This document shows, piece by piece, positions 1 to 7,840 of a DNA stretch of 64,000 nt. The DNA comes from Heliorestis convoluta. GTDB lineage: Bacteria; Bacillota; Desulfitobacteriia; Heliobacteriales; Heliobacteriaceae. The notes under the pieces are model-generated. The model searched no databases. It saw only the letters and a list, made by a program, of their open reading frames with translations, and was not told the DNA's origin. The position numbers were made by a program, and so were the translations under genes. The stretch covers positions 1,841,501 through 1,905,500 of the forward strand of contig NZ_CP045875.1 of assembly GCF_009649955.1 (NCBI RefSeq), written 5' to 3'. How positions within the stretch are numbered: the first letter of the stretch is position 1; each line of letters starts with the position of its first letter.

Positions 1-280
1 GTTCCTTACAAACAGAACAATGGTAACTATAATGATCAAGCAGATAGTTGCCCCAAAAAATAAAGGGATGTTCACTGTGTTTTGCTTTCTCAACAATAGA
101 GATGTAAGTAGGATCTGACATAGTAGTAACAGCGACGGTAGAGCGGTCTTCTAATAGCAGAATTCGGTCGGGAGAGCTCTCTCGCTTTTTGGAATGATAG
201 ATAAGCAAGCTATAGACAGACCCATTGCGTTCTACTTTGCTAATAGATTTTCCAGGAATCAACCAGGAGAAATAAGCCAA
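1..280 (-). CDS. Hypothetical protein, N-terminal part only
   Basis: A minus-strand reading frame enters from the left edge and has its start inside the window. A TTG start at 278-280 sits just downstream (on the minus strand) of a strong AAGGAGGGGG ribosome binding site at about 287-297, which decides the start. About 93 codons are visible with no stop. The peptide begins MAYFSWLIPGKSISK and ends near a CxxC pair (HCSVC), so a zinc ribbon could begin at the edge. I do not recognise the family and infer no function. The clear ribosome binding site and the unbroken frame support a real gene. Confidence 0.6.
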   Translation of the reverse strand, partial: MAYFSWLIPGKSISKVERNGSVYSLLIYHSKKRESSPDRILLLEDRSTVAVTTMSDPTYISIVEKAKHSEHPFIFWGNYLLDHYSYHCSVCKE

Positions 281-367
281 AAAACCCCCTCCTTATTAAA
301 AGTAACTTACTTTTTTAGTTAACCAGCCATGCTCTGTTGGACACAACCAGAGATGAAAAATGGGTGA

Positions 368-383
368 CAAGCGAAACGTCCCC
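368..383 (+). repeat. 16-base repeat, inverted copy at 5129-5144
   Basis: The motif CAAGCGAAACGTCCCC appears here and, inverted, at 5129-5144. The GTCCCC core resembles REP-like sequences found between genes in many Clostridia. The two copies flank the RidA and aminomutase block, but nothing else marks that block as a mobile unit. Confidence 0.45.
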
Positions 384-424
384 GTGCTACATGACCGAAA
401 CTCAGTCACAACCAGCAAGATGTA

Positions 425-546
425 CCTGGGTCAGGCGTTATGACTTCCTGGAGAGAGGACTTCAGACCTCAGCCATCGGCAGCTTGCTGCCGCTCATGGC
501 GTGGGATGAGTCCGTTCGGAAGGAAATCATAACGCCTGACCCCACC
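425..546. repeat. Nested fold-back element, possible MITE or structured RNA
   Basis: The 22-base arm at 428-449 and the arm at 521-542 are inverted copies with one mismatch. Inside them lie shorter nested pairings: GGAC at 457-460 with GTCC at 510-513, GCCAT at 472-476 with ATGGC at 496-500, and a 7-bp terminal hairpin CGGCAGC/GCTGCCG at 477-492 with a TT loop. The roughly 116-nt unit could fold into one long rod. There is no T-run after it, so a simple terminator is unlikely. No coding capacity was recognised. I cannot assign a known RNA class. Confidence 0.55.
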
Positions 547-799
547 ACAGGGTAGCTATTTTCGTGTTAGCTTTACAAGTCCAACGCACTCTTTTCCGCA
601 TTATACCATCAAAGATATTGCTTACGGAACCATTATATAACAAATAGACATAGGAAACATGTCACAGTATGACAGCGTTTCACTTTCTCATAAATTTTTC
701 AATAAAAATTAATTTCTTAGCAGGAATACCTTGAACAAAGTCGAACTTGTACAAAGTCAAAGAAACATATACAGCCGAGATCATTTCGTAGGGGGCTCT

Positions 800-1159
800 A
801 TGAATCAACTAGGCCATTTCAAGCAACAAATTCAGACCATCAATAATAAAACGAACATGGAAATCTTTCAAACTGGATTGCTGTGGCAGAAAGTAGAAGT
901 TATTGATGATGCTATCCTTCTAATTACTCGCAACAAAAGAGTGCCTGCACTACAAGCTTTAGATCAAAAAGATAGAATAACGACTCGACTGATTGATCAG
1001 GCCTTATTAGAAGAATATAAAGAAAGGCTCAAAAAAGCCTTGGTTGAACAATTAGGGATTGATTTTGTAACAATCTTCAAAGACTATGATCCTGATACAG
1101 AAATATCGGTCACAATTATTATAAAAAAAGGGAAATTAACTCAAAACCTCAGAGGTTGA
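800..1159 (+). CDS. DUF2294 family protein
   Basis: This encodes about 119 residues when started at the ATG at 800, which has a GGGGG-type ribosome binding site nine bases upstream. An in-frame TTG at 731 would add 23 residues with no good site. The pattern of a short amphipathic start, a strand region (VEVIDDAILLITRNK), a central helix with alternating charges and a terminal strand (DTEISVTIII) fits the small DUF2294 family common in Bacilli and Clostridia. The biochemical role of that family is not settled. It is followed by a strong terminator, so it is probably a single-gene unit. Assignment rests on recalled family pattern, not on a search. Confidence 0.6.
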   Translation: MNQLGHFKQQIQTINNKTNMEIFQTGLLWQKVEVIDDAILLITRNKRVPALQALDQKDRITTRLIDQALLEEYKERLKKALVEQLGIDFVTIFKDYDPDTEISVTIIIKKGKLTQNLRG

Positions 1160-1181
1160 GGGAGCTATTATAGAGCCCAAT

Positions 1182-1250
1182 AAAGCCGCTGGAACAAGAT
1201 AAGTATTGTTTTTTTCAATACTTATTATTGTGCTGGCGGTTTTTACTTTT
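1182..1250 (+). terminator. Long hairpin terminator after the DUF2294 gene
   Basis: An imperfect long stem starts with AAGCCGC and closes with GGCGG. Its inner core ATAAGTATTG pairs with CAATACTTAT across a T7 loop. It is followed by TTTTTACTTTTTT, a typical intrinsic terminator. Confidence 0.8.
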
Positions 1251-1284
1251 TTTATCTTGCAAACTACAGGGAAAGGAGGTGGTA

Positions 1285-1326
1285 TTGACGGTTATTGGAC
1301 AATCAGGCTGGAACAGCTTTATGTGA
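1285..1326 (+). CDS. Possible 13-residue leader peptide upstream of ridA
   Basis: A very strong Shine-Dalgarno sequence (AAAGGAGGTGG) at about 1272-1282 is followed by TTG at 1285 and a 13-codon frame MTVIGQSGWNSFM ending in TGA at 1324-1326. The stop lies inside the hairpin that follows. The arrangement of strong site, tiny frame, hairpin and T-run about 100 bases before ridA resembles an attenuation leader. The peptide has no run of one amino acid, so the signal would not be classical amino-acid starvation. Low confidence because such a short frame could be chance. Confidence 0.3.
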   Translation: MTVIGQSGWNSFM

Positions 1327-1372
1327 TGTAATGGTTATTACATTTCACATCTTGTTCTTGTGGTTTTTTTTA
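1321..1372 (+). promoter_or_regulatory. Hairpin plus T-run, possible attenuator before ridA
   Basis: ATGTGA and GTAAT (1321-1332) pair with ATTAC and TCACAT (1337-1350). A T8 tract follows at 1364-1371 after a 13-base spacer. It may terminate transcription of the leader. Confidence 0.4.
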
Positions 1373-1427
1373 CTATTCATTCATCACCCAAGTAAATATA
1401 TTTATAAAAAAAAGGAGAACTCAACAA

Positions 1428-1892
1428 ATGAACTATGAAGCAAAATTAAAAACTTTAGGATTAGAATTGCCGGAGGCCCCTAAGCCTGTTGCTGCCTATA
1501 TTCCAGCTGTAAAAATTGGTGACTATGTATATACATCTGGACAGATTCCACTCTTGAACGGCGAGTTGAAGTACAAAGGCAAAGTAGGATCTGACATTAC
1601 TGAAGAAGAGGCCTATCAAGCTGCCAAGTTATGTGCTTTAAATTGTTTAAGCGTAATCAAGTCTCTGATTGGCACGCTTGATAACATTGAGCAAATTGTC
1701 AAGCTCACTGGATTTGTTGCCAGCAGTGCTGACTATAATATGCAGCCGAAAGTAATCAATGGCGCTTCGGAACTATTGGGAGAAGTATTTGGCGAAAAAG
1801 GATTCCATGCTCGATCGGCTGTTGGTGTCAACGAGTTACCACTGAATGCAACGTGCGAAGTTGAGATGATCGTGAAAATTAAAGCAGACTAA
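1428..1892 (+). CDS. ridA: RidA/YjgF/UK114 family protein
   Basis: This 154-residue protein starts at an ATG with an AAAAAGGAG site nine bases upstream. It fits the RidA superfamily, which removes reactive enamine/imine intermediates released by PLP enzymes. Family features include GDYVYTSGQIPL near residue 30, a long helix with NCLSVIKS, and a C-terminal strand with the LPLNATCEVEM pattern; the conserved Arg (HARSAVGV, near residue 128) that binds the carboxylate is present. It is longer at the N-terminus than E. coli RidA, resembling the variant often annotated in Clostridia and Pseudomonas. It lies upstream of an aminomutase-like enzyme that would also be expected to use PLP, so protection against stray enamines is a reasonable inference. 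Confidence 0.88.
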   Translation: MNYEAKLKTLGLELPEAPKPVAAYIPAVKIGDYVYTSGQIPLLNGELKYKGKVGSDITEEEAYQAAKLCALNCLSVIKSLIGTLDNIEQIVKLTGFVASSADYNMQPKVINGASELLGEVFGEKGFHARSAVGVNELPLNATCEVEMIVKIKAD

Positions 1893-2040
1893 CTAAGGAT
1901 CTAGCAAGATAATCAAAGTTTGATTTCGCTGCAGAAAGTCCTTTTTAGCTTTTTGCAGCAGAATCAAGATTCAACGAAGAACAATGAATCAACGAACCAT
2001 ATATCAACGCTAATAATCCTACATTACCGGAGGGCTCGTA

Positions 2041-2286
2041 TTGACGAACGTTTTATCTCGAGTTACCGACGCCTTAGATGTGGAAACTTTTTTGACATGC
2101 GAAAGTGAAGAGCAAGGTAAAAGCTTAGCTTTGCAAATGATGAAAAATCTAGGATTTGAAGATATTGATCTTCTTTTCATTGAGTTTATGGGTTTCGGAG
2201 CAAGAGTTAGAGTCAGAGCATACTTGCATCGCTCGGGAGATCAATATGGATGGCTCTTTACAGGAACGGATGGTGAAAAGTCGTGA
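2041..2286 (+). CDS. Small protein, possible aminomutase partner subunit
   Basis: This 81-residue protein starts at TTG 2041, supported by an ACCGGAGGG site ten bases upstream. Its stop overlaps the start of the next gene by 4 bases (2283-2286), so the two are translationally coupled. It has no strong resemblance to the 121-residue OraS subunit of ornithine aminomutase that I can see. The sequence is acidic in the middle, then has an alternating strand region (GFGARVRVRAYLH). Position and coupling suggest a small accessory subunit of the B12 enzyme encoded downstream. Function is inferred from context only. Confidence 0.5.
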   Translation: MTNVLSRVTDALDVETFLTCESEEQGKSLALQMMKNLGFEDIDLLFIEFMGFGARVRVRAYLHRSGDQYGWLFTGTDGEKS

Positions 2287-4106
2287 CGAAAAAAGTACTT
2301 TTATCACCTCTTGATCCTGTTCACGATATTGGGTTAAAAATGATTAAGCTTGGTTTAGGAAAAGCAGGGATTGAAACAAAACTGCTGCCGCCCGATTCTC
2401 CACCTGAGGAAATCATTAAGCTTTGCTTGGAGGAAGATTTTGACACCTTGCTATTAGGTAGAACCCTTGGCTATGGTGTCGCTGAACTCTTGTCTCGCTT
2501 TATTGATCTTGCAGATGCTTCAGGAATGAGAGACAAGGTAAAAATCGGGATTGGTGGCATGGCGATAAGACCAGAAATTGCTGCAGAACTGGGCTATGAC
2601 GCAGGCTTTGGACCAGGAACCTCGGTAGAAGAAGTTGTTGCTTTTGTGCAAGACATAGAATATGAGCCCCCATCCAAAGAGATCATTAAGGAAAAAAAGG
2701 ATATAACTACGAACTATAGTTATCAATACAATCATCATAAAATTGGCCTACTTCTGCAAGAAATAAGCCAGCAGATTATAAATTGGGCAGAAAATAGAAC
2801 TTCTATCGGCGTAGAAAGAGCGCAGTTACGGGATCAAGAGTGGGATTATGAAAAGTTTTTACACAATGAGGAAAACGAAGCATTTTATAAGCATTACAGA
2901 GAACTCTGTGATGACATACCGCAGCAGTATTATCTAAAAGGAAAAATTCATCCAAAAACGAGAGAACTGACGAAGCAAGAGCTTACCAGCTTTAATTCTT
3001 ATATCGACGCAGTGAAAGAAAAGATTGTGCTGAAAAAGCTCCAGTTCAACCCCAATGACCCTGTTGTATGGAATCAATATGGTACAGGCTGCCCTTTTAT
3101 GGACATTGCCCATATTAAGGTGAGTGAAGCTTGGGGCGCTGATGGTGTCGTACATTTTGATCCATCTTGGGGAGCAAGAACGGAAGGTTTTCTAGGTGGT
3201 AACGTAACACATGCAGAAGATGGTACCGTCATTACTCCACATAACCTATCTAGAATTCGTCAAGCCTTAGAAAGGTCTACATTATGGCAAGTCAGAGCCC
3301 ATCGCGGACTGAATACAGCAGAGACTGTCGTTTTAGCGGGAAAAATAGGCGCCGATTTAACGAAAATCAATATATGCTACGGTTCTCTCGCTGCAGGAAC
3401 TGATCCAGCTCGGTTAACAATAGATGGTTATCACGCTATAAAATACGCTGCCAAATATAACATGCCTTTTGATATTGTTACGAATGAAGAATTAACAGGT
3501 GTACCCGCCTATAAAGCTTTTGCTGGCATGTTAATCGTCGCTGATCTAGCCGTTCGATTGGGAGCGAGACCTATCTTACAGCCTTTGTTTGCCTATTCAC
3601 CAGAAGTTATGATAGGTGGACAAATGGAAGACAATTATGTAGATTTTAATGTTGCAAAAATTATGGCTTTGCGGGAGATTATCCATGCTCCCATATGGCC
3701 TGGCGCTCCCATTGGCTTCCTTACGCAGAGTGAAGATCGCGTCCAATCTTCATTAAGTACTTCATTGCATGCCATGTTAGCAAAAAGTTTAAATATCGAT
3801 GCCATATCTATCGCCTCGGCAGATGAAGCGTATTCAGGTGGACCGATCAGTGTTCCTTCCAAGATAGATACACTTCGTGGCGTTCAAGAAGCTTTTCGCT
3901 TTTTAGGAAAAGCAAAGATTGAAGCGAATCCTAGAGCGGTACAATGGAAAGAAGAACTCGTTGTGGGAATAGAAAAGGTACTACAAGACGTTGCGAATAA
4001 GAATGATTTTGTAGAAGCCCTATATTCAGGTCTCTTAGGAAGCAAAGAAGATGGTGCTTTTCCTGGAAGAGCCGGACAAAATACGGTTCGGATTAAGAAA
4101 GCATGA
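2283..4106 (+). CDS. Adenosylcobalamin-dependent aminomutase-like enzyme (KamD/OraE type)
   Basis: This 607-residue protein has an N-terminal cobalamin-binding-like domain (about 1-125) with DPVHDIG near residue 11, close to but one residue longer than the usual DxHxxG lower-ligand motif. Later glycine-rich stretches (IGIGGMA, GFGPGTS) fit a Rossmann-type B12 domain. A linker of about 60 residues is followed by a SIGVERAQL segment that resembles VERA in lysine 5,6-aminomutase alpha. The C-terminal part from about 260 looks like a TIM barrel, with ARTEGFLGGN and LSRIRQALE matching the same region of KamD. In known lysine and ornithine aminomutases the B12 domain is on a separate subunit or C-terminal, so this N-terminal order is unusual. 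The enzyme probably moves an amino group on an amino acid; the substrate is unknown. Confidence 0.6.
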   Translation: MTKKVLLSPLDPVHDIGLKMIKLGLGKAGIETKLLPPDSPPEEIIKLCLEEDFDTLLLGRTLGYGVAELLSRFIDLADASGMRDKVKIGIGGMAIRPEIAAELGYDAGFGPGTSVEEVVAFVQDIEYEPPSKEIIKEKKDITTNYSYQYNHHKIGLLLQEISQQIINWAENRTSIGVERAQLRDQEWDYEKFLHNEENEAFYKHYRELCDDIPQQYYLKGKIHPKTRELTKQELTSFNSYIDAVKEKIVLKKLQFNPNDPVVWNQYGTGCPFMDIAHIKVSEAWGADGVVHFDPSWGARTEGFLGGNVTHAEDGTVITPHNLSRIRQALERSTLWQVRAHRGLNTAETVVLAGKIGADLTKINICYGSLAAGTDPARLTIDGYHAIKYAAKYNMPFDIVTNEELTGVPAYKAFAGMLIVADLAVRLGARPILQPLFAYSPEVMIGGQMEDNYVDFNVAKIMALREIIHAPIWPGAPIGFLTQSEDRVQSSLSTSLHAMLAKSLNIDAISIASADEAYSGGPISVPSKIDTLRGVQEAFRFLGKAKIEANPRAVQWKEELVVGIEKVLQDVANKNDFVEALYSGLLGSKEDGAFPGRAGQNTVRIKKA

Positions 4107-5119
4107 AACCAATTGTTGTAGGAATTGCTGGTACTGCGAAAAACACTGGTAAAACAACTACAACCTCAGCCTTGCTAGAAGAAATTCAGAAGAACGATGA
4201 TATAACCTTGGGTTTAACCAGCATTGGTTATGATGGTGAAGATATTGACAACATTACAGGCCTTCCAAAACCGAAAATTGAAGCATGGCCTGGCGTCATC
4301 GTAGCCATTTCTGAAAAATGCTTGGAAAACAGCAGCGCGAAAGTCAAAACCCTCCTTCGAACCAACATTTCAACACCCTTGGGTAAAATACTAATCGCTG
4401 TGGTCAAGGAAAAAGGAAAGCTATTACTGGCTGGCCCCAATAAAAGCAAGGACTTGGCGCAGGTTATCAATATTTTTCATCAACTGCAAGTCAACCTTAC
4501 CTTGGTTGATGGAGCTTTAAATAGGATAGCCCCCATGGTTGAAGTAGACGGAATTATTTTGGCAACAGGCGCTGCTAAAAACAGAGACATTCAACAATTG
4601 ATCCAGGAAACGCAACAAATTGTAGATATTCTAAATTTCCCGATTATGAATCCGACGAACCCCAGCCTCGTAAACTATGTATTAGATGAAAAAGGTGCAG
4701 ATAAAGTTCTAGAAGCTTTCAAGTATCATGATGCACTCTATATTCAAGGTATAATTGGTGAAAAGTATTTTAATTACTTTGCAGATCACTATACCTCGAG
4801 TGCTGGAAAGCAGCTCCTTTTTTCTGATGCTATCAAACTTTTGCTTTCTGGAGAGATATCGAATGTTTGGAATATTCTAGGCAAACTAAAAAAGCTTGAC
4901 CTAAAAGTAGGAGTCAAGAAAAGCGTAGATATTCTTGCAGTGACTGTTAACCCCTACTATCCTCTCTATCGTTTTTCAACAAATGATTACCAGGCTTGCT
5001 ATGTTGATAAAGATAGGTTATTAGACGAATTTACGAATAAATTAACCATTCCTGCTTACGATGTTGTCGTTGATGGCGGTCATAAGCTTTTTAGACAAAT
5101 TCTTTCTTATAGCAAGTAA
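4103..5119 (+). CDS. P-loop NTPase linked to the aminomutase, possible reactivase
   Basis: This 338-residue protein overlaps the aminomutase gene by 4 bases (ATGA). It starts with a clear Walker A motif, GTAKNTGKTTTT, at residues 10-21, and a VDGALNR segment near 137 that could be Walker B-like. B12 aminomutases are inactivated by loss or oxidation of the cobalamin and often have a dedicated NTP-driven reactivating chaperone encoded beside them. The coupling here makes that the favoured role. I recall KamB-type reactivase subunits of about this length in lysine fermenters, but I cannot verify similarity. A metallochaperone-like or biosynthetic NTPase is the alternative. Confidence 0.5.
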   Translation: MKPIVVGIAGTAKNTGKTTTTSALLEEIQKNDDITLGLTSIGYDGEDIDNITGLPKPKIEAWPGVIVAISEKCLENSSAKVKTLLRTNISTPLGKILIAVVKEKGKLLLAGPNKSKDLAQVINIFHQLQVNLTLVDGALNRIAPMVEVDGIILATGAAKNRDIQQLIQETQQIVDILNFPIMNPTNPSLVNYVLDEKGADKVLEAFKYHDALYIQGIIGEKYFNYFADHYTSSAGKQLLFSDAIKLLLSGEISNVWNILGKLKKLDLKVGVKKSVDILAVTVNPYYPLYRFSTNDYQACYVDKDRLLDEFTNKLTIPAYDVVVDGGHKLFRQILSYSK

Positions 5120-5128
5120 ACGTGTCAA

Positions 5129-5144
5129 GGGGACGTTTCGCTTG
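5129..5144 (-). repeat. Inverted copy of the 16-base repeat at 368-383
   Basis: The plus strand reads GGGGACGTTTCGCTTG, the exact reverse complement of the copy at 368. It sits just after the stop of the P-loop gene and before a terminator. Confidence 0.45.
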
Positions 5145-5170
5145 CCATCCTCTCTTTCATAAAGATCAAG

Positions 5171-5206
5171 GCGATTGTTTTACAGCTAAAACAATCGCTT
5201 TTTTGT
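5171..5206 (+). terminator. Terminator of the aminomutase operon
   Basis: GCGATTGTTTTA pairs perfectly with TAAAACAATCGC across a CAGC loop, followed by TTTTTT. The 240 bases after it hold a weak 34-codon frame (5252-5359) with no ribosome binding site and a small AGCCCG/CGGGCT hairpin near 5361; neither is assigned. Confidence 0.88.
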
Positions 5207-5445
5207 GCTTAAGACTATATGTTCCGGAGAAGTTATAGTAAAATATAGACAAAATTGGAATACAAAGAGCTTGGTAATACAATAGAAAATCAATTTCTAC
5301 TGATGTCTAGCCAGATTAAAGGTGAAGCAGCACAGGCTATAGAAGCAATAAAATTAGCCTAAAGCCCGATTCACGGGCTGTATTGCCTTTGTGTTTGCTG
5401 TACTTGGGAAGGTGAACAGAATAAAGGACTAAGCGAGGGTATTAT

Positions 5446-6366
5446 GTGAGCAACTTTATTATCATAATTGTTTGTTTGGGTCTAGGCATTTTGCTTAGGA
5501 GAACGAATGTTTTTCCAGTCAATGCGGATAAGAGTATTAACCAATTTATCATTTACATCAGTTTACCTGCTATGATTCTATATCATCTGCCGCAAGTCAC
5601 CTTTGACTCTAGCTCTGTTATTCCGATAGCTACTTCTTGGATGGTCTTTGCGGGTTCTTACCTTTTCTTTTCATTTTTAGCATGGCTTAAGTCATGGCCT
5701 GAAAAAGTAACAGTATGTCTAATTATTACTGCAGGGTTAGGCAATACATCTTTTATAGGGTTTCCGGTCATTGAAACGTTGGTAGGCTCAGAAGGCTTGC
5801 AGTATGCTATTATGGCCGACCAACCAGGGACTTTTTTGATTTTAACTACGGTAGGCTTGTTTCTTATAAAAAAAGCGACTCAATCATCTTCTAGTATTAT
5901 CGATACTATCAAAGGGCTTTTTTTGTTCCCGCCATTTATGGCCTTTATAGTTGGCTTGATGATTAACTACTTTGGTATAGTTATGCCAGAAGCGCTATCA
6001 TTAGCCTTACTTGGTATAGCAGGCACTGTTTCACCTTTGGCTCTTTTTAGTGTTGGCTTGCAGTTAAAATGGCCGAAACAACATATTTATTTGCCTTTTC
6101 TCTCTTTCGGTTTGCTGTATAAGTTGATACTAGCCCCATTGTTGACTTTACTCGTATGGTACGTTTTGGCTGGAAAAACAGGCATGGAAGTTACTGTTTC
6201 TATATTAGAAGCGGCTATGGCGCCCATGATCACTGCGGCAATTATTGTTGCTACCTATAAGATAAAAAGTAATTTGGCCACCATGATGATTGGAATCGGT
6301 ATTCCACTTTCTATTTTTAGTTTGGCTATTTGGTATTATGTGCTTACGCTATTAGGGCTTTTGTAA
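5446..6366 (+). CDS. AEC-family (auxin efflux carrier-like) transporter
   Basis: This 306-residue hydrophobic protein starts at GTG 5446 behind a weak CGAGGG site. About ten membrane segments are visible, in two halves of five as in the AEC/BASS fold. Family features are the opening IIIIVCLGLGILLRR segment, the NQFIIYISLPAMILYHL stretch near residue 35, GNTSFIGFPV near 100, and the APMITAAII helix near 260. Members export or import small organic anions such as malate in bacteria; the substrate here cannot be read. It is a stand-alone gene with its own intergenic spaces on both sides. Confidence 0.82.
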   Translation: MSNFIIIIVCLGLGILLRRTNVFPVNADKSINQFIIYISLPAMILYHLPQVTFDSSSVIPIATSWMVFAGSYLFFSFLAWLKSWPEKVTVCLIITAGLGNTSFIGFPVIETLVGSEGLQYAIMADQPGTFLILTTVGLFLIKKATQSSSSIIDTIKGLFLFPPFMAFIVGLMINYFGIVMPEALSLALLGIAGTVSPLALFSVGLQLKWPKQHIYLPFLSFGLLYKLILAPLLTLLVWYVLAGKTGMEVTVSILEAAMAPMITAAIIVATYKIKSNLATMMIGIGIPLSIFSLAIWYYVLTLLGLL

Positions 6367-6443
6367 CGCTCAAAACCATCTAGAAAATTTAAAATAAATT
6401 AGATAGAATAGTAAAGGTATAGATCGACGAAAGGAGTACGTTA

Positions 6444-6806
6444 ATGAACAAGAAAATCTTTGTAGTATTTACAGTCGTAGCGTTCCTACTTTTACTTTTT
6501 GGAACAGGTTGTGAAGGCCAAAAAGCTGATGCAGTTGTGGAAGAACCTGTTGCTTCGGACGTTACAGCCCATGTAGAAGAGGATCAGGTTACTGTTTCAT
6601 GGGGTGAAAAACCAACCGGTGGTTATAGCATCTCTATTGTAGACGTAACTTGCCAAGCAGGAACACTTACAGTTTCCTATGAGCTGACGAGTCCAAAACC
6701 AGGCGATTTTGTTACAGAAGCTATAACGTATCCTGAAGATTCCGCGCCCCTTCCCGATGATTGCACCGATTTCACAGAAATTGTCTTAGTGAACGTTTCG
6801 AAATAA
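6444..6806 (+). CDS. PrcB-like C-terminal domain lipoprotein
   Basis: A 120-residue secreted protein with a well placed AAAGGAG site. An N-terminal hydrophobic segment runs to a lipobox-like LLFGTGC at about residue 23, though the -3 residue is not the usual Leu. The mature part has the pattern VSWGEKPTGGYSISI (residues 52-66) and paired acidic turns seen in the small PrcB C-terminal domain, which in Treponema assists the PrtP protease complex and is common in Firmicutes lipoproteins of unknown role. No protease gene is next to it, so function is not assigned beyond a surface lipoprotein. Confidence 0.7.
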   Translation: MNKKIFVVFTVVAFLLLLFGTGCEGQKADAVVEEPVASDVTAHVEEDQVTVSWGEKPTGGYSISIVDVTCQAGTLTVSYELTSPKPGDFVTEAITYPEDSAPLPDDCTDFTEIVLVNVSK

Positions 6807-6819
6807 AGCCTTAACAAGA

Positions 6820-6869
6820 AACTCCTGAATCAACAATCTTTTACTAATTGTTGATTCAGGAGTTTTTTT
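6820..6869 (+). terminator. Strong intrinsic terminator
   Basis: ACTCCTGAATCAACAAT pairs perfectly with ATTGTTGATTCAGGAGT across a 9-base loop and is followed by TTTTTTT. Confidence 0.93.
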
Positions 6870-7114
6870 CATAAAGAAGTCCTTTTAACGGATTGATTCA
6901 ACAAAGAAGGAACTGACGTTTCTATAGCTTGATTAATAATATAAATCACATTCTAAGGTCAAATGGTAGAACCAAACAGTAAAGAGAGTACAGAGGTGTA
7001 GGAAAAAATTAAGATTTACACATAAAGTATGTAAGATTTACTGGCTATGATATAGACAAATGATAAAACCAAGAAAAAGTGATTAGAAGATTGGAGATAA
7101 AGGGGGAAGTAGCA

Positions 7115-7840
7115 ATGAAAAAAATCACTGTACAATTTGATACAGTGACCAAAAAGATAGGCAAAAAAAATATTATTGATGGGATTTCCTTCACCATTGC
7201 ACCAGGCGAGGTTTTTGGCTTGTTAGGGCCAAACGGTGCTGGTAAGACGACCGCATTGCGAATGTTGACAGGGTTGATGAAACCAACGGAAGGCGAGATT
7301 CGTATATGTGGTTATAGCATTCAAAAAGATTTTGAAAAAGCAATTCAACATGTAGGAGCTATCATAGAAAACCCTGACTTATATATGTACCTGACAGGTT
7401 ATCAGAACTTGATTCATTTTGCCCGGATGTCTGGGAACGTGGATAAAAAGCGAATTGAGAATATAATTACGCTTGTGGGGCTCGGAGAAGCGATTCATGA
7501 CAAGGTAAAAACGTATTCTTTGGGCATGCGTCAACGTCTCGGTCTTGCCCAAGCCTTGCTTCATCAGCCTGCTTTGCTCGTACTCGATGAACCGACGAAT
7601 GGACTCGATCCAGCAGGAATTCGGGAACTACGTCAATACTTGCAAAAAGTAGCTCATGAAGAAGGTGTTACTGTCTTCGTATCAAGTCATCTACTTGCGG
7701 AAATGGAACTGCTCTGTGACCGCATTGCCATTATTCAAAAAGGAAAGATAGTGCAGGTTCAAAAAGTAGAAAGCTTTGTACAAAACAGCACTTTAGAAGA
7801 TCGTTTTCTAGAAGTAACGACGATGAATCAGAAAGGATGA
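7115..7840 (+). CDS. ABC transporter ATP-binding protein
   Basis: About 241 residues when started at ATG 7115, which has an AGGGGGAAG site eight bases upstream; the frame extends to a GTG at 7079 without a good site. Walker A is GPNGAGKTT, the signature is SLGMRQR, and Walker B is LLVLDEP followed by the D-loop and switch His in SSHLLAE. The sequence resembles BcrA-type ATPases that power bacitracin or lantibiotic resistance exporters. It overlaps the permease gene by 4 bases and is followed by a two-component system, so the four genes probably form one stress-responsive operon. The substrate is not known. Confidence 0.92.
   Translation: MKKITVQFDTVTKKIGKKNIIDGISFTIAPGEVFGLLGPNGAGKTTALRMLTGLMKPTEGEIRICGYSIQKDFEKAIQHVGAIIENPDLYMYLTGYQNLIHFARMSGNVDKKRIENIITLVGLGEAIHDKVKTYSLGMRQRLGLAQALLHQPALLVLDEPTNGLDPAGIRELRQYLQKVAHEEGVTVFVSSHLLAEMELLCDRIAIIQKGKIVQVQKVESFVQNSTLEDRFLEVTTMNQKG

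Noticed and set aside
337-555. 72-codon plus-strand frame across the fold-back element
   Set aside because: It covers the inverted repeat, has no ribosome binding site and no family pattern; the structure explains the sequence better.
1893-2040. Cobalamin riboswitch before the B12 enzyme
   Set aside because: I looked for the conserved B12-box and found none. The 62-codon frame at 1920-2108 is a shadow.
5252-5359. Short frame ending in EAAQAIEAIKLA
   Set aside because: No ribosome binding site and only about 35 codons; could be a remnant but cannot be supported.
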